From positions 744,001 through 808,000 of the forward strand of contig NZ_CP082904.1 in the NCBI RefSeq assembly GCF_023517775.1: a stretch of DNA of 64,000 nt, written 5' to 3'. The position numbers and the translations under genes are program-made. The notes below the pieces were generated by a model. That model saw nothing but the letters and a program-made list of their open reading frames with translations, made no database searches and had not been told where the DNA came from. Position 1 is the first letter of the stretch. Each line of letters begins with the position of its first letter. Below, piece by piece: positions 24,242 to 35,249 of this stretch. The stretch is from Mixta hanseatica (lineage in GTDB: Bacteria > Pseudomonadota > Gammaproteobacteria > Enterobacterales > Enterobacteriaceae).

Positions 24242-26704
24242 ATGCGAGTGCTGAAATTCGGCGGAACATCAGTGGCAAACGCGGAACGCTTTCTGCGGGT
24301 TGCCGACATACTTGAAAGCAACGCGAAGCAGGGACAGGTTGCGACCGTGCTTTCCGCCCCGGCCAAAATCACTAACCATCTGGTGGCGATGATTGAGAAA
24401 ACCATCAGCGGTCAGGATGCTTTGCCGAATATCAGCGATGCAGAACAGATTTTTGCGGCGCTGCTGCAGGGATTGCAGGCGGCGCAGCCAGGCTTTGCTT
24501 ATGACCGGCTGCAGGCGCTGGTGGATAATGAGTTTGCCCAGTTGAAACAGATGCTGCACGGTATCAGCCTGCTGGGCCAGTGCCCGGACAGCGTTAACGC
24601 GACGATTATCTGCCGGGGCGAAAAGCTTTCTATCGCGATTATGGAGGCGCTGCTACAGGCGCGCGGCCATCGCGTCAGCATTATCGATCCGGTCAGCATG
24701 CTGCTGGCGCATGGTCATTACCTTGAGTCCACGGTAGATATCGCTGAGTCTACGCGCCGCATCGCCGCCAGCCATATTCCTGCCGATAGCATGATTCTAA
24801 TGGCCGGTTTTACCGCCGGTAATGAGCGCGGCGAGCTGGTCGTGCTAGGCCGTAATGGCTCTGACTATTCCGCGGCGGTGCTGGCCGCCTGCCTGCGCGC
24901 CGACTGTTGCGAGATCTGGACGGATGTCGATGGCGTATATACCTGCGATCCGCGTCAGGTGCCGGACGCGCGACTGTTGAAGTCGATGTCGTATCAGGAG
25001 GCGATGGAGCTTTCCTACTTCGGCGCCAAAGTCCTGCATCCCCGCACCATTGCCCCTATCGCTCAGTTCCAGATTCCCTGTCTGATCAAAAATACCGCCA
25101 ATCCGCAGGCGCCCGGCACCCTGATTGGCGGCGATGCCAGCGATGACGCTAACCCGGTAAAGGGCATCACTAACCTGAATAATATGGCGATGTTTAACGT
25201 CTCCGGCCCGGGCATGAAAGGCATGATCGGGATGGCGGCGCGCGTGTTTGCCGCCATGTCGCGTGCGGGCATCTCTGTGGTGCTGATTACGCAATCCTCT
25301 TCAGAATACAGCATCAGTTTCTGCGTGCCGCAAAGCGAGCAGGCGCGTGCCCGACGGGTACTGGAGGATGAGTTCTATCTGGAATTGAAAGATGGTTTGC
25401 TGGAGCCGCTGGATGTGATGGAGCAACTGGCGATTGTCTCGGTGGTTGGCGACAATATGCGCACCCAGCGCGGCATTTCAGCGAAATTCTTCGCGGCGCT
25501 GGCGCGAGCCAATATCAACATCGTGGCGATAGCTCAGGGTTCGTCTGAGCGCTCTATCTCCGTGGTGGTCGATAACGATACGGTCACTACCGCGGTGCGC
25601 GTGGTACACCAGATGCTGTTCAACACCGATCAGGTGATTGAAGTGTTTGTTGTCGGCGTCGGCGGCGTCGGCAGCGCGTTGCTGGAACAGCTGCATCGTC
25701 AGCAGGCGTGGTTAAAGAACAAGCATATCGACCTGCGCGTCTGCGGAATTGCGAACTCCAAAGCGTTATTAACTAACGTGCACGGTATCGATCTCAGCAA
25801 CTGGCAAAGCGCGCTGGCTGAGGCAAATGAACCCTTTAAGCTGGATCGCCTGCTGCGTCTGGTAAAAGAGTATCACCTGCTGAACCCGGTGATTGTCGAC
25901 TGTACCTCAAGCCAGGCGGTTGCCGACCAGTATGCGGATTTCCTGGCGGATGGCTTCCATGTCGTCACGCCGAATAAAAAGGCTAACACCTCCTCCTGGA
26001 ATTACTATCAGCAGCTGCGCGCGGCGGCGGCGAAATCACGCCGCAAGTTCCTGTACGATACCAACGTTGGCGCGGGCCTGCCGGTGATCGAAAACCTGCA
26101 AAACCTGATGAATGCGGGCGACGAGTTAATCAGCTTCTCCGGTATTCTTTCCGGATCGCTCTCCTTTATCTTCGGTAAGCTGGACGAGGGCATGTCGCTT
26201 TCCGACGCGACAAAGCTGGCGCGTGAAATGGGCTTTACCGAGCCGGACCCGCGCGACGATCTTTCCGGGATGGATGTGGCGCGCAAGCTGCTGATTCTGG
26301 CGCGTGAGGCGGGCTATCAACTGGAGTTGAGCGATATTGAAATTGAGGCGATGCTGCCGGATGCGTTTACCGCCATCGCTGACGTTGAAACCTTTATGCA
26401 GCGTCTGCCTGAGCTGGATAATAGGTTTGCCGATCGGGTTGCTCAGGCGCGCGAAGCCGGCAAGGTGCTGCGTTTTGTCGGCGCGATAGAAGAAGGCGGC
26501 CGCTGCCGCGTGAAGATCGATGCGGTAGATGGCAACGACCCATTATATAAAGTGAAAAACGGCGAGAATGCGCTGGCCTTTTACAGTCGCTACTACCAGC
26601 CGATTCCGCTGGTGCTGCGTGGTTACGGCGCCGGTAATGATGTGACTGCCGCCGGCGTATTTGCTGATTTGTTGCGCACCCTGTCATGGAAGTTAGGAGT
26701 TTAA
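24242..26704 (+). CDS. thrA: Bifunctional aspartokinase I / homoserine dehydrogenase I
   Basis: Catalyses the first and third steps of threonine synthesis in one 820-residue chain, the E. coli length. The N-terminal kinase starts [15 protein letters not shown]. Two ACT-type regulatory subdomains (about 320-460) provide threonine feedback. The dehydrogenase begins near residue 465 with [17 protein letters not shown] (NADP loop), and includes VTPNKKANT and [18 protein letters not shown] precedes the ATG. It is expressed behind the thr attenuator, with thrB two bases downstream. Confidence 0.98.
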   Translation: MRVLKFGGTSVANAERFLRVADILESNAKQGQVATVLSAPAKITNHLVAMIEKTISGQDALPNISDAEQIFAALLQGLQAAQPGFAYDRLQALVDNEFAQLKQMLHGISLLGQCPDSVNATIICRGEKLSIAIMEALLQARGHRVSIIDPVSMLLAHGHYLESTVDIAESTRRIAASHIPADSMILMAGFTAGNERGELVVLGRNGSDYSAAVLAACLRADCCEIWTDVDGVYTCDPRQVPDARLLKSMSYQEAMELSYFGAKVLHPRTIAPIAQFQIPCLIKNTANPQAPGTLIGGDASDDANPVKGITNLNNMAMFNVSGPGMKGMIGMAARVFAAMSRAGISVVLITQSSSEYSISFCVPQSEQARARRVLEDEFYLELKDGLLEPLDVMEQLAIVSVVGDNMRTQRGISAKFFAALARANINIVAIAQGSSERSISVVVDNDTVTTAVRVVHQMLFNTDQVIEVFVVGVGGVGSALLEQLHRQQAWLKNKHIDLRVCGIANSKALLTNVHGIDLSNWQSALAEANEPFKLDRLLRLVKEYHLLNPVIVDCTSSQAVADQYADFLADGFHVVTPNKKANTSSWNYYQQLRAAAAKSRRKFLYDTNVGAGLPVIENLQNLMNAGDELISFSGILSGSLSFIFGKLDEGMSLSDATKLAREMGFTEPDPRDDLSGMDVARKLLILAREAGYQLELSDIEIEAMLPDAFTAIADVETFMQRLPELDNRFADRVAQAREAGKVLRFVGAIEEGGRCRVKIDAVDGNDPLYKVKNGENALAFYSRYYQPIPLVLRGYGAGNDVTAAGVFADLLRTLSWKLGV

Positions 26705-26706
26705 AC

Positions 26707-27636
26707 ATGGTAAAAATTTATGCACCGGCCTCAATAGGCAACGTTAGCGTCGGCTTTGATGTCCTGGGCGCGGCGGTGTCGCCGGTGGATGGTGCCCTGC
26801 TGGGCGACTGCGTTACCGTTGAAGCGGCCGATACGTTCAGCCTGGTTAACCAGGGGCGCTTTGTCAGCAAACTGCCCGCCGATCCGCAGGAAAATATCGT
26901 TTACCAGTGCTGGCAACGCTTTTGCGAAGCGACAGGGAAAACCGTTCCGGTGCGCATGACGCTGGAAAAAAACATGCCCATCGGCTCCGGGCTGGGCTCC
27001 AGCGCCTGTTCCGTGGTGGCGGGGCTGATGGCGATGAATGAATTCTGCGGCCGTCCGCTGGACGATACGCAGCTGCTGACGCTGATGGGCGAGCTGGAAG
27101 GGCGCATCTCCGGCAGCGTACATTATGATAACGTCGCGCCCTGTTTTCTGGGCGGCCTGCAGCTGATGCTGGAAGAAAACGGCATCATCAGCCAGGCGGT
27201 TCCCTGTTTTGATGAGTGGCTATGGGTGATGGCCTATCCGGGAATTAAAGTCTCTACTGCCGAGGCGCGGGCGATTCTGCCAGCGCAGTACCGCAAAGAG
27301 GATTGTATTAAGCACGGGCGTTACCTGGCGGGCTTTATTCACGCCTGCCATACCGCTCAGCCACAACTGGCGGCGAAGCTGATGCGCGATGTTATCGCCG
27401 AGCCTTACCGTACTAAACTTCTGCCGGGCTTTGCCGCGGCGCGCCAGGCGGCGCAGGATATTGGCGCGCTGGCCTGTGGTATTTCCGGGTCTGGCCCGAC
27501 GCTGTTTGCCGTTTGTGATAATCAGGATACGGCGCAGCGCATGGCGGACTGGCTGCAGCAAAACTATCTGCAAAATGATGAAGGCTTCGTCCATATTTGC
27601 CGTGCCGACACGGCGGGCGCACGAAAACTGGGATAA
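26707..27636 (+). CDS. thrB: Homoserine kinase
   Basis: GHMP-family kinase phosphorylating homoserine to O-phosphohomoserine. It has 309 residues against 310 in E. coli. The ATP loop is [18 protein letters not shown] (about 89-106). The ATG at 26707 is 2 bases after the thrA stop, indicating translational coupling; the frame is open 21 bases further into thrA, but homologues begin MVK. Note IGNVSVGF where E. coli has ANMSVGF. Confidence 0.97.
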   Translation: MVKIYAPASIGNVSVGFDVLGAAVSPVDGALLGDCVTVEAADTFSLVNQGRFVSKLPADPQENIVYQCWQRFCEATGKTVPVRMTLEKNMPIGSGLGSSACSVVAGLMAMNEFCGRPLDDTQLLTLMGELEGRISGSVHYDNVAPCFLGGLQLMLEENGIISQAVPCFDEWLWVMAYPGIKVSTAEARAILPAQYRKEDCIKHGRYLAGFIHACHTAQPQLAAKLMRDVIAEPYRTKLLPGFAAARQAAQDIGALACGISGSGPTLFAVCDNQDTAQRMADWLQQNYLQNDEGFVHICRADTAGARKLG

Positions 27637-27639
27637 CCT

Positions 27640-28926
27640 ATGAAACTCTATAATCTTAAGGACCACAACGAACAGGTAAGCTTTGCGCAGGCGGTGAAGC
27701 AGGGGTTGGGTTCGCAGCAGGGGCTGTTTTTCCCGCTGGAGCTGCCCGAATTTGAGCTGACCGATATTGATGCCATGCTGGAGATGGATTTTGTTACCCG
27801 TAGCAGCAAAATTCTCTCTGCTTATATCGGCGATGAAATTGCGCCGCATCAGCTGGCGGAGCGCGTAAAGGCGGCCTTTGCGTTTCCTGCGCCGGTCGCG
27901 CCGGTAACGGAAGATATCGCCTGCCTGGAACTGTTTCACGGCCCGACATTAGCCTTTAAAGATTTCGGCGGCCGCTTTATGGCGCAGATGCTCTCTTATA
28001 TCAGCGGCGCGGACGAAGAGATCACTATCCTGACCGCCACTTCTGGCGATACCGGCGCGGCGGTGGCCCATGCGTTTTACGGCATGGAAAACGTGCGCGT
28101 GGTGATCCTCTATCCGCAGGGCAAAATCAGTCCATTGCAGGAGAAGCTATTCTGTACGCTGGGTGGCAATATCCACACCATCGCCATCGACGGCGATTTC
28201 GACGCCTGCCAGGCGTTGGTGAAACAGGCGTTTGACGATGAGGCGCTGAAAAAGGCCATTGGTCTGAACTCTGCGAACTCGATCAATATCAGCCGTCTGC
28301 TGGCGCAGATCTGTTATTACTTTGAGGCCGTGGCGCAGCTGCCACAGGAAAAACGCAACCAGCTGGTGATTTCCGTGCCCAGCGGCAACTTTGGCGATCT
28401 GACGGCGGGCCTGCTGGCGAAATCGTTGGGGCTGCCGGTGAAACGCTTTATCGCCGCTACCAACCAGAACGATACCGTGCCGCGTTTCCTTTCCAGCGGC
28501 GCCTGGCAGCCAAACACTACCGTCGCGACGCTTTCTAACGCGATGGATGTCAGCCAGCCGAATAACTGGCCGCGCGTGGAAGAGCTGTTCCGCCGTAAAA
28601 CCTGGCGTTTAAACGAACTGGGCTTTGGCGCCGTTGATGATGAAACCACCCGCAGCACGGTACGCGAGCTGGCGCAGCTGGGCTATATCTCTGAGCCGCA
28701 TGCCGCCATCGCTTACCGGATGTTGCGCGATCAGCTACAGCCAGGCGAGTTTGGTCTGTTCCTTGGCACTGCGCATCCGGCGAAATTTAAAGAGAGCGTG
28801 GAAGAGATCCTGCAGCAGACGCTGCCGCTGCCGGCTGAGCTGGCGGAGCGCGCCGAGCTGCCGCTGCTGTCGCATAAGATGAAGCCGGACTTTGCGGAAC
28901 TACGGGTATTTCTTACCCAGTTCTGA
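27640..28926 (+). CDS. thrC: Threonine synthase
   Basis: A PLP enzyme converting O-phosphohomoserine to threonine, 428 residues as in E. coli. The PLP lysine is Lys107 in GPTLAFKDFGGRF, and the phosphate-binding loop follows at TATSGDTGAAVAHAF. SVPSGNFGDLTAGLLAKSLG is the second family signature. The start is 3 bases after the thrB stop. It completes thrLABC and is followed by a compound hairpin. Confidence 0.98.
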   Translation: MKLYNLKDHNEQVSFAQAVKQGLGSQQGLFFPLELPEFELTDIDAMLEMDFVTRSSKILSAYIGDEIAPHQLAERVKAAFAFPAPVAPVTEDIACLELFHGPTLAFKDFGGRFMAQMLSYISGADEEITILTATSGDTGAAVAHAFYGMENVRVVILYPQGKISPLQEKLFCTLGGNIHTIAIDGDFDACQALVKQAFDDEALKKAIGLNSANSINISRLLAQICYYFEAVAQLPQEKRNQLVISVPSGNFGDLTAGLLAKSLGLPVKRFIAATNQNDTVPRFLSSGAWQPNTTVATLSNAMDVSQPNNWPRVEELFRRKTWRLNELGFGAVDDETTRSTVRELAQLGYISEPHAAIAYRMLRDQLQPGEFGLFLGTAHPAKFKESVEEILQQTLPLPAELAERAELPLLSHKMKPDFAELRVFLTQF

Positions 28927-28942
28927 GGCTAAGCCATAACAA

Positions 28943-29018
28943 AGCCGCCTGCTGACGATGGCGTAACCCCTGTGGCTGACAAGCCTACGGGGTTCCCTTC
29001 ACCGGCAGGCGGCTCTTT
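28943..29018 (+). terminator. Nested-hairpin terminator between thrC and yaaA
   Basis: An outer 10-bp stem (28943-28952 with 29005-29014) encloses a second stem (28965-28970 with 28989-28994) and a short third one (28974-28977 with 28982-28985). CTTTATT follows. It lies between convergent genes; the long nested form is unusual for a plain intrinsic terminator. Confidence 0.6.
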
Positions 29019-29030
29019 ATTGCCTGTCGA

Positions 29031-29807
29031 TCAGGCCTGTTCGTGGCGCTTAAACACCAGTTCGCTGCCGCGGCTGCTCTCTTCATCATAGAAATAGCCG
29101 TCAAGGTTGAACTGCTTCAGCTGTTCCGCTTCCTGCAGACGATTTTCAATGATGTAGCGGCACATCAGGCCACGCGCCTTTTTGGCATAGAAGCTAATGA
29201 TTTTGAATTTGCCGTTTTTCTCGTCGAGGAAAACCGGTTTGATCAGACGCCCGTTCAGCTTTTTCGGCTGTACCGCTTTAAAATATTCATCTGACGCCAG
29301 GTTAATCAGCAGATCGTCGCCCTGGGCGGCCAGTGCCTGGTTCAACGCCTCGGTGAGGGTCTCGCCCCAGAAACTATAGAGATCGTTGCCGGCCGGATTA
29401 GCCAGTTTGGTGCCCATTTCCAGACGATAAGGCTGCATCAAATCGAGCGGCCGCAGCAGGCCATACAGACCTGACAGCATGCGTAAATGCTGCTGAGCGA
29501 AGTCAAAATCCGCTTCGCTGAAGTTCTCCGCCTGCAGGCCGGTATAGACGTCGCCCTTAAAGGCCAAGATTGCCTGGCGCGCGTTTTCCGGCGTGAAATC
29601 GGGCTGCCAGTCGTTGAAGCGCTGCGCATTTAACAGGGCCAGCTTATCGCTGATGCTCATCAGCGAGGCAATTTGCGCGGGCGACAGATCGCGGGCCACC
29701 GCGATCAGCTGCTGTGACTTTTCCAACAGTGCGGGTTGCGTATAGCGAAGCGTCGCCAGCGGCGTGGTGTAGTCCAGCGTTTTGGCCGGCGAGATAACCA
29801 TTAACAT
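29031..29807 (-). CDS. yaaA: Peroxide stress protein YaaA
   Basis: A 258-residue DUF328/UPF0246 protein, the same length as E. coli YaaA, which limits intracellular iron and protects DNA during peroxide stress under OxyR control. Conserved blocks are [42 protein letters not shown] and YAKKARGLM. It is divergent from talB. A direct OxyR site was not identified. Confidence 0.96.
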   Translation of the reverse strand: MLMVISPAKTLDYTTPLATLRYTQPALLEKSQQLIAVARDLSPAQIASLMSISDKLALLNAQRFNDWQPDFTPENARQAILAFKGDVYTGLQAENFSEADFDFAQQHLRMLSGLYGLLRPLDLMQPYRLEMGTKLANPAGNDLYSFWGETLTEALNQALAAQGDDLLINLASDEYFKAVQPKKLNGRLIKPVFLDEKNGKFKIISFYAKKARGLMCRYIIENRLQEAEQLKQFNLDGYFYDEESSRGSELVFKRHEQA

Positions 29808-29882
29808 CGATATTTCCTTAGCGTAACCCGCAGTTTTTCAATCTTTTCTCTATTCGGGCCGCCGATTTTAGCAAAAAAGCGC

Positions 29883-29919
29883 ACAGGCCAGGCAAATCAT
29901 TACTATTGGCCTGGCCTGT
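29883..29919. repeat. 11-bp perfect inverted repeat in the yaaA-talB divergent region
   Basis: Arms 29883-29893 and 29909-29919 are perfect complements around a 15-nt loop, followed by TTTTAATT on the plus strand. It lies upstream of both divergent genes and of the proposed talB promoter, so it is not an obvious terminator of either. It may be an operator, or end an unseen transcript. Confidence 0.5.
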
Positions 29920-29941
29920 TTTAATTCGCACCATCAGCGCA

Positions 29942-29969
29942 TTGCACCCCGGAATGTGCATGATATTAT
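29942..29969 (+). promoter_or_regulatory. talB promoter
   Basis: TTGCAC (29942-29947), 16-bp spacer, TATTAT (29964-29969; one mismatch from TATAAT). The predicted start is about 40 bases before the talB ATG. Confidence 0.5.
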
Positions 29970-30015
29970 CGCAACAGATTTTACCCCTGACAGTTACATA
30001 TCAAGAGAACCCATC

Positions 30016-30969
30016 ATGACGGACAAACTTACTTCTTTACGTCAGCTGACCACCGTGGTTGCCGATACCGGCGACATCGCCGCGATGAAGCTGTACCAGC
30101 CGCAGGACGCTACAACTAACCCTTCTCTGATTCTTAACGCCGCGCAGATCCCTGAATACCGCAAGCTGATCGACGAAGCGATCGTCTGGGCGCGTCAGCA
30201 GAGCAGCAACAAAGAAGAACAAATTCAGTACGCTTCTGACAAGCTGGCGGTCAATATTGGTCTGGAAATTCTGAAGCTGATCCCGGGCCGTATCTCTACC
30301 GAAGTGGACGCACGTCTTTCTTACGATACCGAAGCCAGCATCGCGAAAGCGCGCAGCCTGATTAAGCTGTATAACGACGCCGGTATCAGCAACGATCGCA
30401 TCCTGATCAAACTGGCTTCCACCTGGCAGGGCATTCGCGCGGCGGAACAGCTGGAAAAAGAGGGCATCAACTGTAACCTGACCCTGCTGTTCTCCTTTGC
30501 TCAGGCGCGCGCCTGTGCCGAAGCGGGCGTTTACCTGATCTCTCCGTTTGTTGGCCGTATCCTCGACTGGTATAAAGCCAACACCGACAAGAAAGAGTAT
30601 GCGCCGCACGAAGATCCGGGCGTGGTTTCCGTTAGCGAAATCTATGAGTACTACAAGCAGCACGGCTATGAGACCGTGGTCATGGGCGCCAGCTTCCGCA
30701 ACGTGGGCGAAATTCTGGAACTGGCGGGCTGCGACCGCCTGACGATCTCTCCGTCGCTGCTGAAAGAGCTGGCGGAAAGCGAAGGCGCCGTTGAGCGTAA
30801 GCTCTCCTTCAGCGGTGAAGTGAAAGCGCGTCCGGCCAAAATGACCGAAGCGGAATTCCTCTGGCAGCACAACCAGGATCCGATGGCGGTTGATAAGCTG
30901 GCGCAGGGCATCCGTAACTTTGCGGTTGACCAGGGCAAGCTGGAAAAAATGATTGCCGAACTGCTGTAA
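30016..30969 (+). CDS. talB: Transaldolase B
   Basis: Pentose phosphate enzyme transferring a dihydroxyacetone unit between sedoheptulose 7-phosphate and glyceraldehyde 3-phosphate. It has 317 residues, as in E. coli. The Schiff-base Lys132 lies in [22 protein letters not shown] and [13 protein letters not shown] are family signatures. The frame opens 60 bases upstream, but the ATG at 30016 has AAGAGAA before it and matches homologues (MTDKLTSL). Codon use is typical of a highly expressed gene. Confidence 0.97.
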   Translation: MTDKLTSLRQLTTVVADTGDIAAMKLYQPQDATTNPSLILNAAQIPEYRKLIDEAIVWARQQSSNKEEQIQYASDKLAVNIGLEILKLIPGRISTEVDARLSYDTEASIAKARSLIKLYNDAGISNDRILIKLASTWQGIRAAEQLEKEGINCNLTLLFSFAQARACAEAGVYLISPFVGRILDWYKANTDKKEYAPHEDPGVVSVSEIYEYYKQHGYETVVMGASFRNVGEILELAGCDRLTISPSLLKELAESEGAVERKLSFSGEVKARPAKMTEAEFLWQHNQDPMAVDKLAQGIRNFAVDQGKLEKMIAELL

Positions 30970-31104
30970 TCTTCCTTCTGCCGCAGCCGAAAAACAGGCT
31001 GCGGCAGCTCACGTTAGGCATCCTTTCCCGCCCTGTAGTATTCTTGCCGCTAATCCCAAACCTCAACTGCTCGCGTTGCGACAGTCTCTGCCATGAATAT
31101 CACT

Positions 31105-31692
31105 ATGAATACGTTACGCATTGGACTCATATCGGTTTCAGACCGCGCCGCCAACGGCATTTATCAGGATCAGGGCATTCCGGCGTTGGAAGCCTGGCTT
31201 TCCTCCGCGTTGACCACGCCTTTTATTATTGAAACGCGCCTGGTGCCGGATGAACAACCACTGATTGAAGAGACGCTGTGTGAACTGGTCGATGAGCGTT
31301 TTTGTCACCTGGTATTAACCACCGGCGGCACCGGCCCGGCACGACGCGACGTGACGCCGGACGCCACGCTGGCGGTGGCCGATCGGCTTATGCCGGGCTT
31401 TGGCGAGCAGATGCGGCAGATCAGTCTGCAGTTTGTGCCGACGGCCATTCTGTCGCGTCAGGTTGGCGTGATCCGTAAACAATCTCTGATCCTCAATCTG
31501 CCCGGTCAGCCAAAATCGATTAAAGAGACGCTGGAAGGGTTAAAAGATGAAAACGGGAAAGTGCAGGTCGCGGGGATTTTCGCCAGCGTGCCTTACTGTA
31601 TTCAGCTGTTGGAAGGCCCCTGGATTGAGACCAACCCGCAGGTGGTAGCAGCATTTCGGCCAAAAAGCGCCCGCCGTGATACAAACTCCTGA
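31105..31692 (+). CDS. mog: Molybdopterin adenylyltransferase
   Basis: Adenylylates molybdopterin before molybdenum insertion in cofactor synthesis. It has 195 residues, as in E. coli. The MPT-binding motif TTGGTGPARRDVTPDAT and SDRA near the N-terminus are conserved, as are NLPGQPKSIKE and the C-terminal AAFRPKSARRD. An in-frame ATG at 31093 would add four residues; neither ATG has a clear ribosome binding site, and the start was set by homology (MNTLRIG). In E. coli mog also follows talB. Confidence 0.95.
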   Translation: MNTLRIGLISVSDRAANGIYQDQGIPALEAWLSSALTTPFIIETRLVPDEQPLIEETLCELVDERFCHLVLTTGGTGPARRDVTPDATLAVADRLMPGFGEQMRQISLQFVPTAILSRQVGVIRKQSLILNLPGQPKSIKETLEGLKDENGKVQVAGIFASVPYCIQLLEGPWIETNPQVVAAFRPKSARRDTNS

Positions 31693-31757
31693 AAAACGGC
31701 TTTCTCAGGAATAAGATCCAGCGCCTCTGGTGTGGAGAGAAAAGTTGACGCTATAGT

Positions 31758-31792
31758 AACGTGAATTTTACAAAGTCACGTTCAATTTTTTT
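31758..31792 (+). terminator. Terminator between mog and the MFS gene
   Basis: A perfect 7-bp stem (31758-31764 with 31776-31782), 11-nt loop, then a T7 run after CAA. It ends about 28 bases before the MFS start. Confidence 0.55.
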
Positions 31793-31819
31793 CTTAGCTC
31801 TGGAAGCGCGAACACACTT

Positions 31820-33118
31820 ATGAAATCACAGGCTCGCCGGCTCAACCGGCAGGATTACAAAACGCTGTCGCTGGCTGCGCTCGGCGGCGCGCTGGAATTC
31901 TACGACTTTATCATCTTTGTCTTTTTCGCTGCGGTGATTGGCGAGCTGTTCTTTCCACCCGATATTCCTGACTGGCTGCGTCAGCTGCAAACCTTTGCAA
32001 TTTTTGCTGCCGGTTATCTGGCGCGTCCGCTGGGCGGCATTGTTATGGCGCACTTTGGCGATCGGGTCGGCAGAAAGAAAATGTTTAGCCTGAGCATTCT
32101 GCTGATGGCTTTACCTACGCTGGCGATGGGCGCCTTGCCCGATTATCACGCCATCGGCCTGACGGCTCCGCTGCTCTTGCTGCTGCTGCGTATTTTACAG
32201 GGTGCGGCGATCGGCGGCGAAGTGCCCGGCGCCTGGGTCTTCGTGGCGGAACATGTACCTGAAAAGCGCGTGGGCTTCGCCTGCGGCACCTTAACCGCAG
32301 GCCTAACGGCCGGCATCCTGCTGGGATCGCTGGTGGCTACGCTGATTAACAGTCTGCTCTCGCCAGAGGCCATCGCGGCGGGCGGCTGGCGCATTCCTTT
32401 CTTTTTAGGCGGCGCATTCGGCCTGCTGGCAATGTATTTGCGGCGCTGGCTGCATGAAACGCCGGTTTTCCAACAGATGCAGGCGCGTAAAACCCTGGCT
32501 GACGGCTTGCCGCTGCGTAACGTGCTGCAAAACCACAAGCGCGCGGTGTTGATTTCCATGCTGCTGACCTGGCTGCTCTCTGCCTGCATCGTAGTGGTGA
32601 TTCTGATGGCGCCGACGCTGCTGCAAAAACAGACGGCGCTGTCGGCGGCGCTCACCCTACAGGCCAATAGCGTGGCAACCGTGATGCTGCTGGCGGGCTG
32701 TATCATTGCCGGACTGCTGGCGGATCGGCTGGGGGCGGCCAAAGTGTTAACCATCGGCTGTCTGTTGCTGGCGCTTTGCAGCTGGGTTTTCTTTACTCAG
32801 GCCGCCCGTTCGCCGACGGCGTTGTTTATCACTTACGCGCTGGCGGGGCTCAGCGTCGGCGTGGTCGGCATCGTGCCTTTTGTTATGGTGCGCGCTTTTC
32901 CGGCGGCGATACGCTTTACCGGCATCTCTTTTTCATACAATCTCGCCTACGCCATCTTCGGCGGACTAACACCCGTTTGCGTCACGCTATTGATGCGCTT
33001 CTCGCCGCTGGCGGCCGCCTGGTATGTGCTGGCGCTGGCGCTGGTTGGCATTCTGACCGGGCTGTGGCTGGGCTGGGCCGATCGGCGTAACGCTATTTTG
33101 CAGCAGGTGAACGCCTGA
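31820..33118 (+). CDS. MFS transporter, metabolite:H+ symporter (MHS) family
   Basis: A 432-residue major facilitator with about 12 hydrophobic segments. The loop 2-3 signature GDRVGRKKMFSLSILLM, the FYDFIIFVFF start of helix 1 and LRILQGAAIGGEVPGAW place it in the MHS branch, with ProP, KgtP, ShiA and YhjE. The substrate (an organic acid or compatible solute in relatives) cannot be read from the sequence. It occupies the mog-dnaK interval, where E. coli has satP, yaaW and yaaI. A terminator separates it from mog. Confidence 0.88.
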   Translation: MKSQARRLNRQDYKTLSLAALGGALEFYDFIIFVFFAAVIGELFFPPDIPDWLRQLQTFAIFAAGYLARPLGGIVMAHFGDRVGRKKMFSLSILLMALPTLAMGALPDYHAIGLTAPLLLLLLRILQGAAIGGEVPGAWVFVAEHVPEKRVGFACGTLTAGLTAGILLGSLVATLINSLLSPEAIAAGGWRIPFFLGGAFGLLAMYLRRWLHETPVFQQMQARKTLADGLPLRNVLQNHKRAVLISMLLTWLLSACIVVVILMAPTLLQKQTALSAALTLQANSVATVMLLAGCIIAGLLADRLGAAKVLTIGCLLLALCSWVFFTQAARSPTALFITYALAGLSVGVVGIVPFVMVRAFPAAIRFTGISFSYNLAYAIFGGLTPVCVTLLMRFSPLAAAWYVLALALVGILTGLWLGWADRRNAILQQVNA

Positions 33119-33176
33119 CGGGCGGCGAAAAAATCGCCGTTGCCATCAGGTCGCAAAAATTTTTTTTTACTTAACC

Positions 33177-33202
33177 CTTGATGCGCTGCGAAGCGGCCCC
33201 AT
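33177..33202 (+). promoter_or_regulatory. Sigma-32 heat-shock promoter of dnaKJ
   Basis: CTTGAT at -35 (33177-33182), a 14-bp spacer, and CCCCAT at -10 (33197-33202), the same hexamers and spacer as E. coli dnaK P1. It lies about 125 bases before the dnaK start. Confidence 0.88.
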
Positions 33203-33325
33203 TTTGAAGTCATCCAGCGTTGTGAAGCGCAAAGCGCGCAGGCGGACAGTTGAAAATAAACAAATCGTCCGCACTAACTGATTCACAACCCTAATTGAGA
33301 CCGTTTTTAAGTGGGAGACGTTTAG

Positions 33326-35230
33326 ATGGGTAAGATTATTGGTATTGACCTCGGTACAACCAACTCATGTGTTGCGATTATGGATGGCACCAAAGCACGC
33401 GTGCTGGAAAATGCCGAAGGCGATCGCACCACTCCGTCAATTATTGCATATACCCAGGATGGTGAAACGCTGGTCGGTCAGCCTGCTAAACGTCAGGCCG
33501 TGACTAACCCGCAGAACACCCTGTTTGCAATCAAGCGCCTGATTGGTCGTCGTTTCCAGGACGAAGAAGTACAGCGTGACATTAAAATCATGCCTTACAA
33601 AATCACGCAGTCCGACAATGGCGATGCATGGCTGGACGTAAGAGGTCAGAAAATGGCGCCGCCGCAGATTTCTGCGGAAGTGCTGAAAAAAATGAAGAAA
33701 ACGGCGGAAGATTACCTGGGCGAACCGGTAACTGAAGCGGTTATCACCGTACCGGCCTACTTTAACGATGCGCAGCGTCAGGCAACCAAAGACGCAGGCC
33801 GTATCGCAGGTCTGGAAGTAAAACGTATCATCAACGAACCGACCGCTGCCGCACTGGCTTACGGCCTGGACAAAGGTCAGGGCAACCGTACTATCGCGGT
33901 TTATGACCTGGGTGGTGGTACTTTCGATATCTCCATTATCGAAATCGATGAAGTCGACGGCGAAAAAACCTTCGAAGTGCTGGCTACCAACGGTGATACC
34001 CACCTGGGTGGTGAAGACTTCGACAGCCGTCTGATTAACTACCTGGTAGCGGAATTCAAGAAAGATCAGGGCATCGATCTGCACAACGATCCGCTGGCGA
34101 TGCAGCGTCTGAAAGAAGCCGCGGAGAAAGCGAAAATCGAGCTCTCTTCCGCTCAGCAGACCGACGTAAACCTGCCGTACATCACGGCTGACGCGACCGG
34201 TCCGAAACACCTGAACATCAAAGTGACCCGTGCGAAACTGGAGTCGCTGGTTGAAGATCTGGTTGCCCGTTCTATTGAGCCGCTGAAAGTTGCTCTGCAG
34301 GACGCTGGCCTGTCAGTATCCGACATCAATGATGTGATCCTGGTGGGTGGTCAGACGCGTATGCCAATGGTGCAGGCGAAAGTTGCCGAGTTCTTTGGTA
34401 AAGAGCCGCGTAAAGACGTTAACCCTGATGAAGCGGTCGCTGTCGGTGCTGCGGTACAGGGCGGCGTGCTGGCGGGCGACGTGAAAGACGTCCTGCTGCT
34501 GGACGTGACCCCGCTATCGCTGGGTATCGAAACCATGGGCGGCGTGATGACTGCGCTGATCAGCAAAAACACCACTATCCCAACCAAGCACAGCCAGGTG
34601 TTCTCTACTGCGGAAGACAACCAGTCTGCGGTAACCATCCATGTGCTGCAGGGTGAGCGTAAACGCGCAGCGGATAACAAATCGCTGGGTCAGTTTAACC
34701 TGGATGGTATCCAGCCGGCGCCGCGCGGTATGCCGCAGATCGAAGTGACTTTCGATATCGATGCTGACGGTATCCTGCACGTATCGGCGAAAGATAAAAA
34801 CTCCGGTAAAGAGCAGAAGATTACCATCAAGGCTTCTTCTGGTCTGAACGAGGAAGAGATCGCGAAAATGGTACGCGATGCGGAAGCTAACGCTGAAGCT
34901 GACCGTAAATTCGAAGAGCTGGTACAGGCGCGTAACCAGGGTGACCAGATTGCCCACAGCACCCGTAAACAGCTGGACGAAGCCGGCGATAAACTTTCTG
35001 CCGACGACAAAGCGCCGATCGAATCCGCACTTAACGATTTGAATACCGCGCTGAAAGGCGAAGACAAAGCGGAAATCGAAGCGAAAATCCAGGCGCTGGT
35101 AGAAGTTTCCGGCAAGCTGATGGAGTTCGCTCAGCAGCAGGGCCAGCCAGCTGACGCCGGCGACGCTTCTGCGAAGAAAGAAGATGACGTGGTCGACGCT
35201 GAGTTCGAAGAAGTTAAAGACAAAAAATAA
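33326..35230 (+). CDS. dnaK: Chaperone DnaK (Hsp70)
   Basis: The major Hsp70, 634 residues against 638 in E. coli. The nucleotide-binding domain (1-383) has [17 protein letters not shown] and the DLGGGTFD phosphate loop with Thr199. The linker [19 protein letters not shown] leads to the substrate-binding domain and helical lid. The C-terminus ends in the conserved EEVKDKK tail. GGGAGA precedes the ATG. It works with DnaJ (next gene) and GrpE (elsewhere) and is under sigma-32. Confidence 0.99.
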   Translation: MGKIIGIDLGTTNSCVAIMDGTKARVLENAEGDRTTPSIIAYTQDGETLVGQPAKRQAVTNPQNTLFAIKRLIGRRFQDEEVQRDIKIMPYKITQSDNGDAWLDVRGQKMAPPQISAEVLKKMKKTAEDYLGEPVTEAVITVPAYFNDAQRQATKDAGRIAGLEVKRIINEPTAAALAYGLDKGQGNRTIAVYDLGGGTFDISIIEIDEVDGEKTFEVLATNGDTHLGGEDFDSRLINYLVAEFKKDQGIDLHNDPLAMQRLKEAAEKAKIELSSAQQTDVNLPYITADATGPKHLNIKVTRAKLESLVEDLVARSIEPLKVALQDAGLSVSDINDVILVGGQTRMPMVQAKVAEFFGKEPRKDVNPDEAVAVGAAVQGGVLAGDVKDVLLLDVTPLSLGIETMGGVMTALISKNTTIPTKHSQVFSTAEDNQSAVTIHVLQGERKRAADNKSLGQFNLDGIQPAPRGMPQIEVTFDIDADGILHVSAKDKNSGKEQKITIKASSGLNEEEIAKMVRDAEANAEADRKFEELVQARNQGDQIAHSTRKQLDEAGDKLSADDKAPIESALNDLNTALKGEDKAEIEAKIQALVEVSGKLMEFAQQQGQPADAGDASAKKEDDVVDAEFEEVKDKK

Positions 35231-35249
35231 TTGCCCCTGACCGGGCGCG

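Noticed and set aside
31092..31104. Upstream ATG of mog
   Set aside because: Would add four residues not found in homologues; neither ATG has a good ribosome binding site, so the choice rests on homology only.
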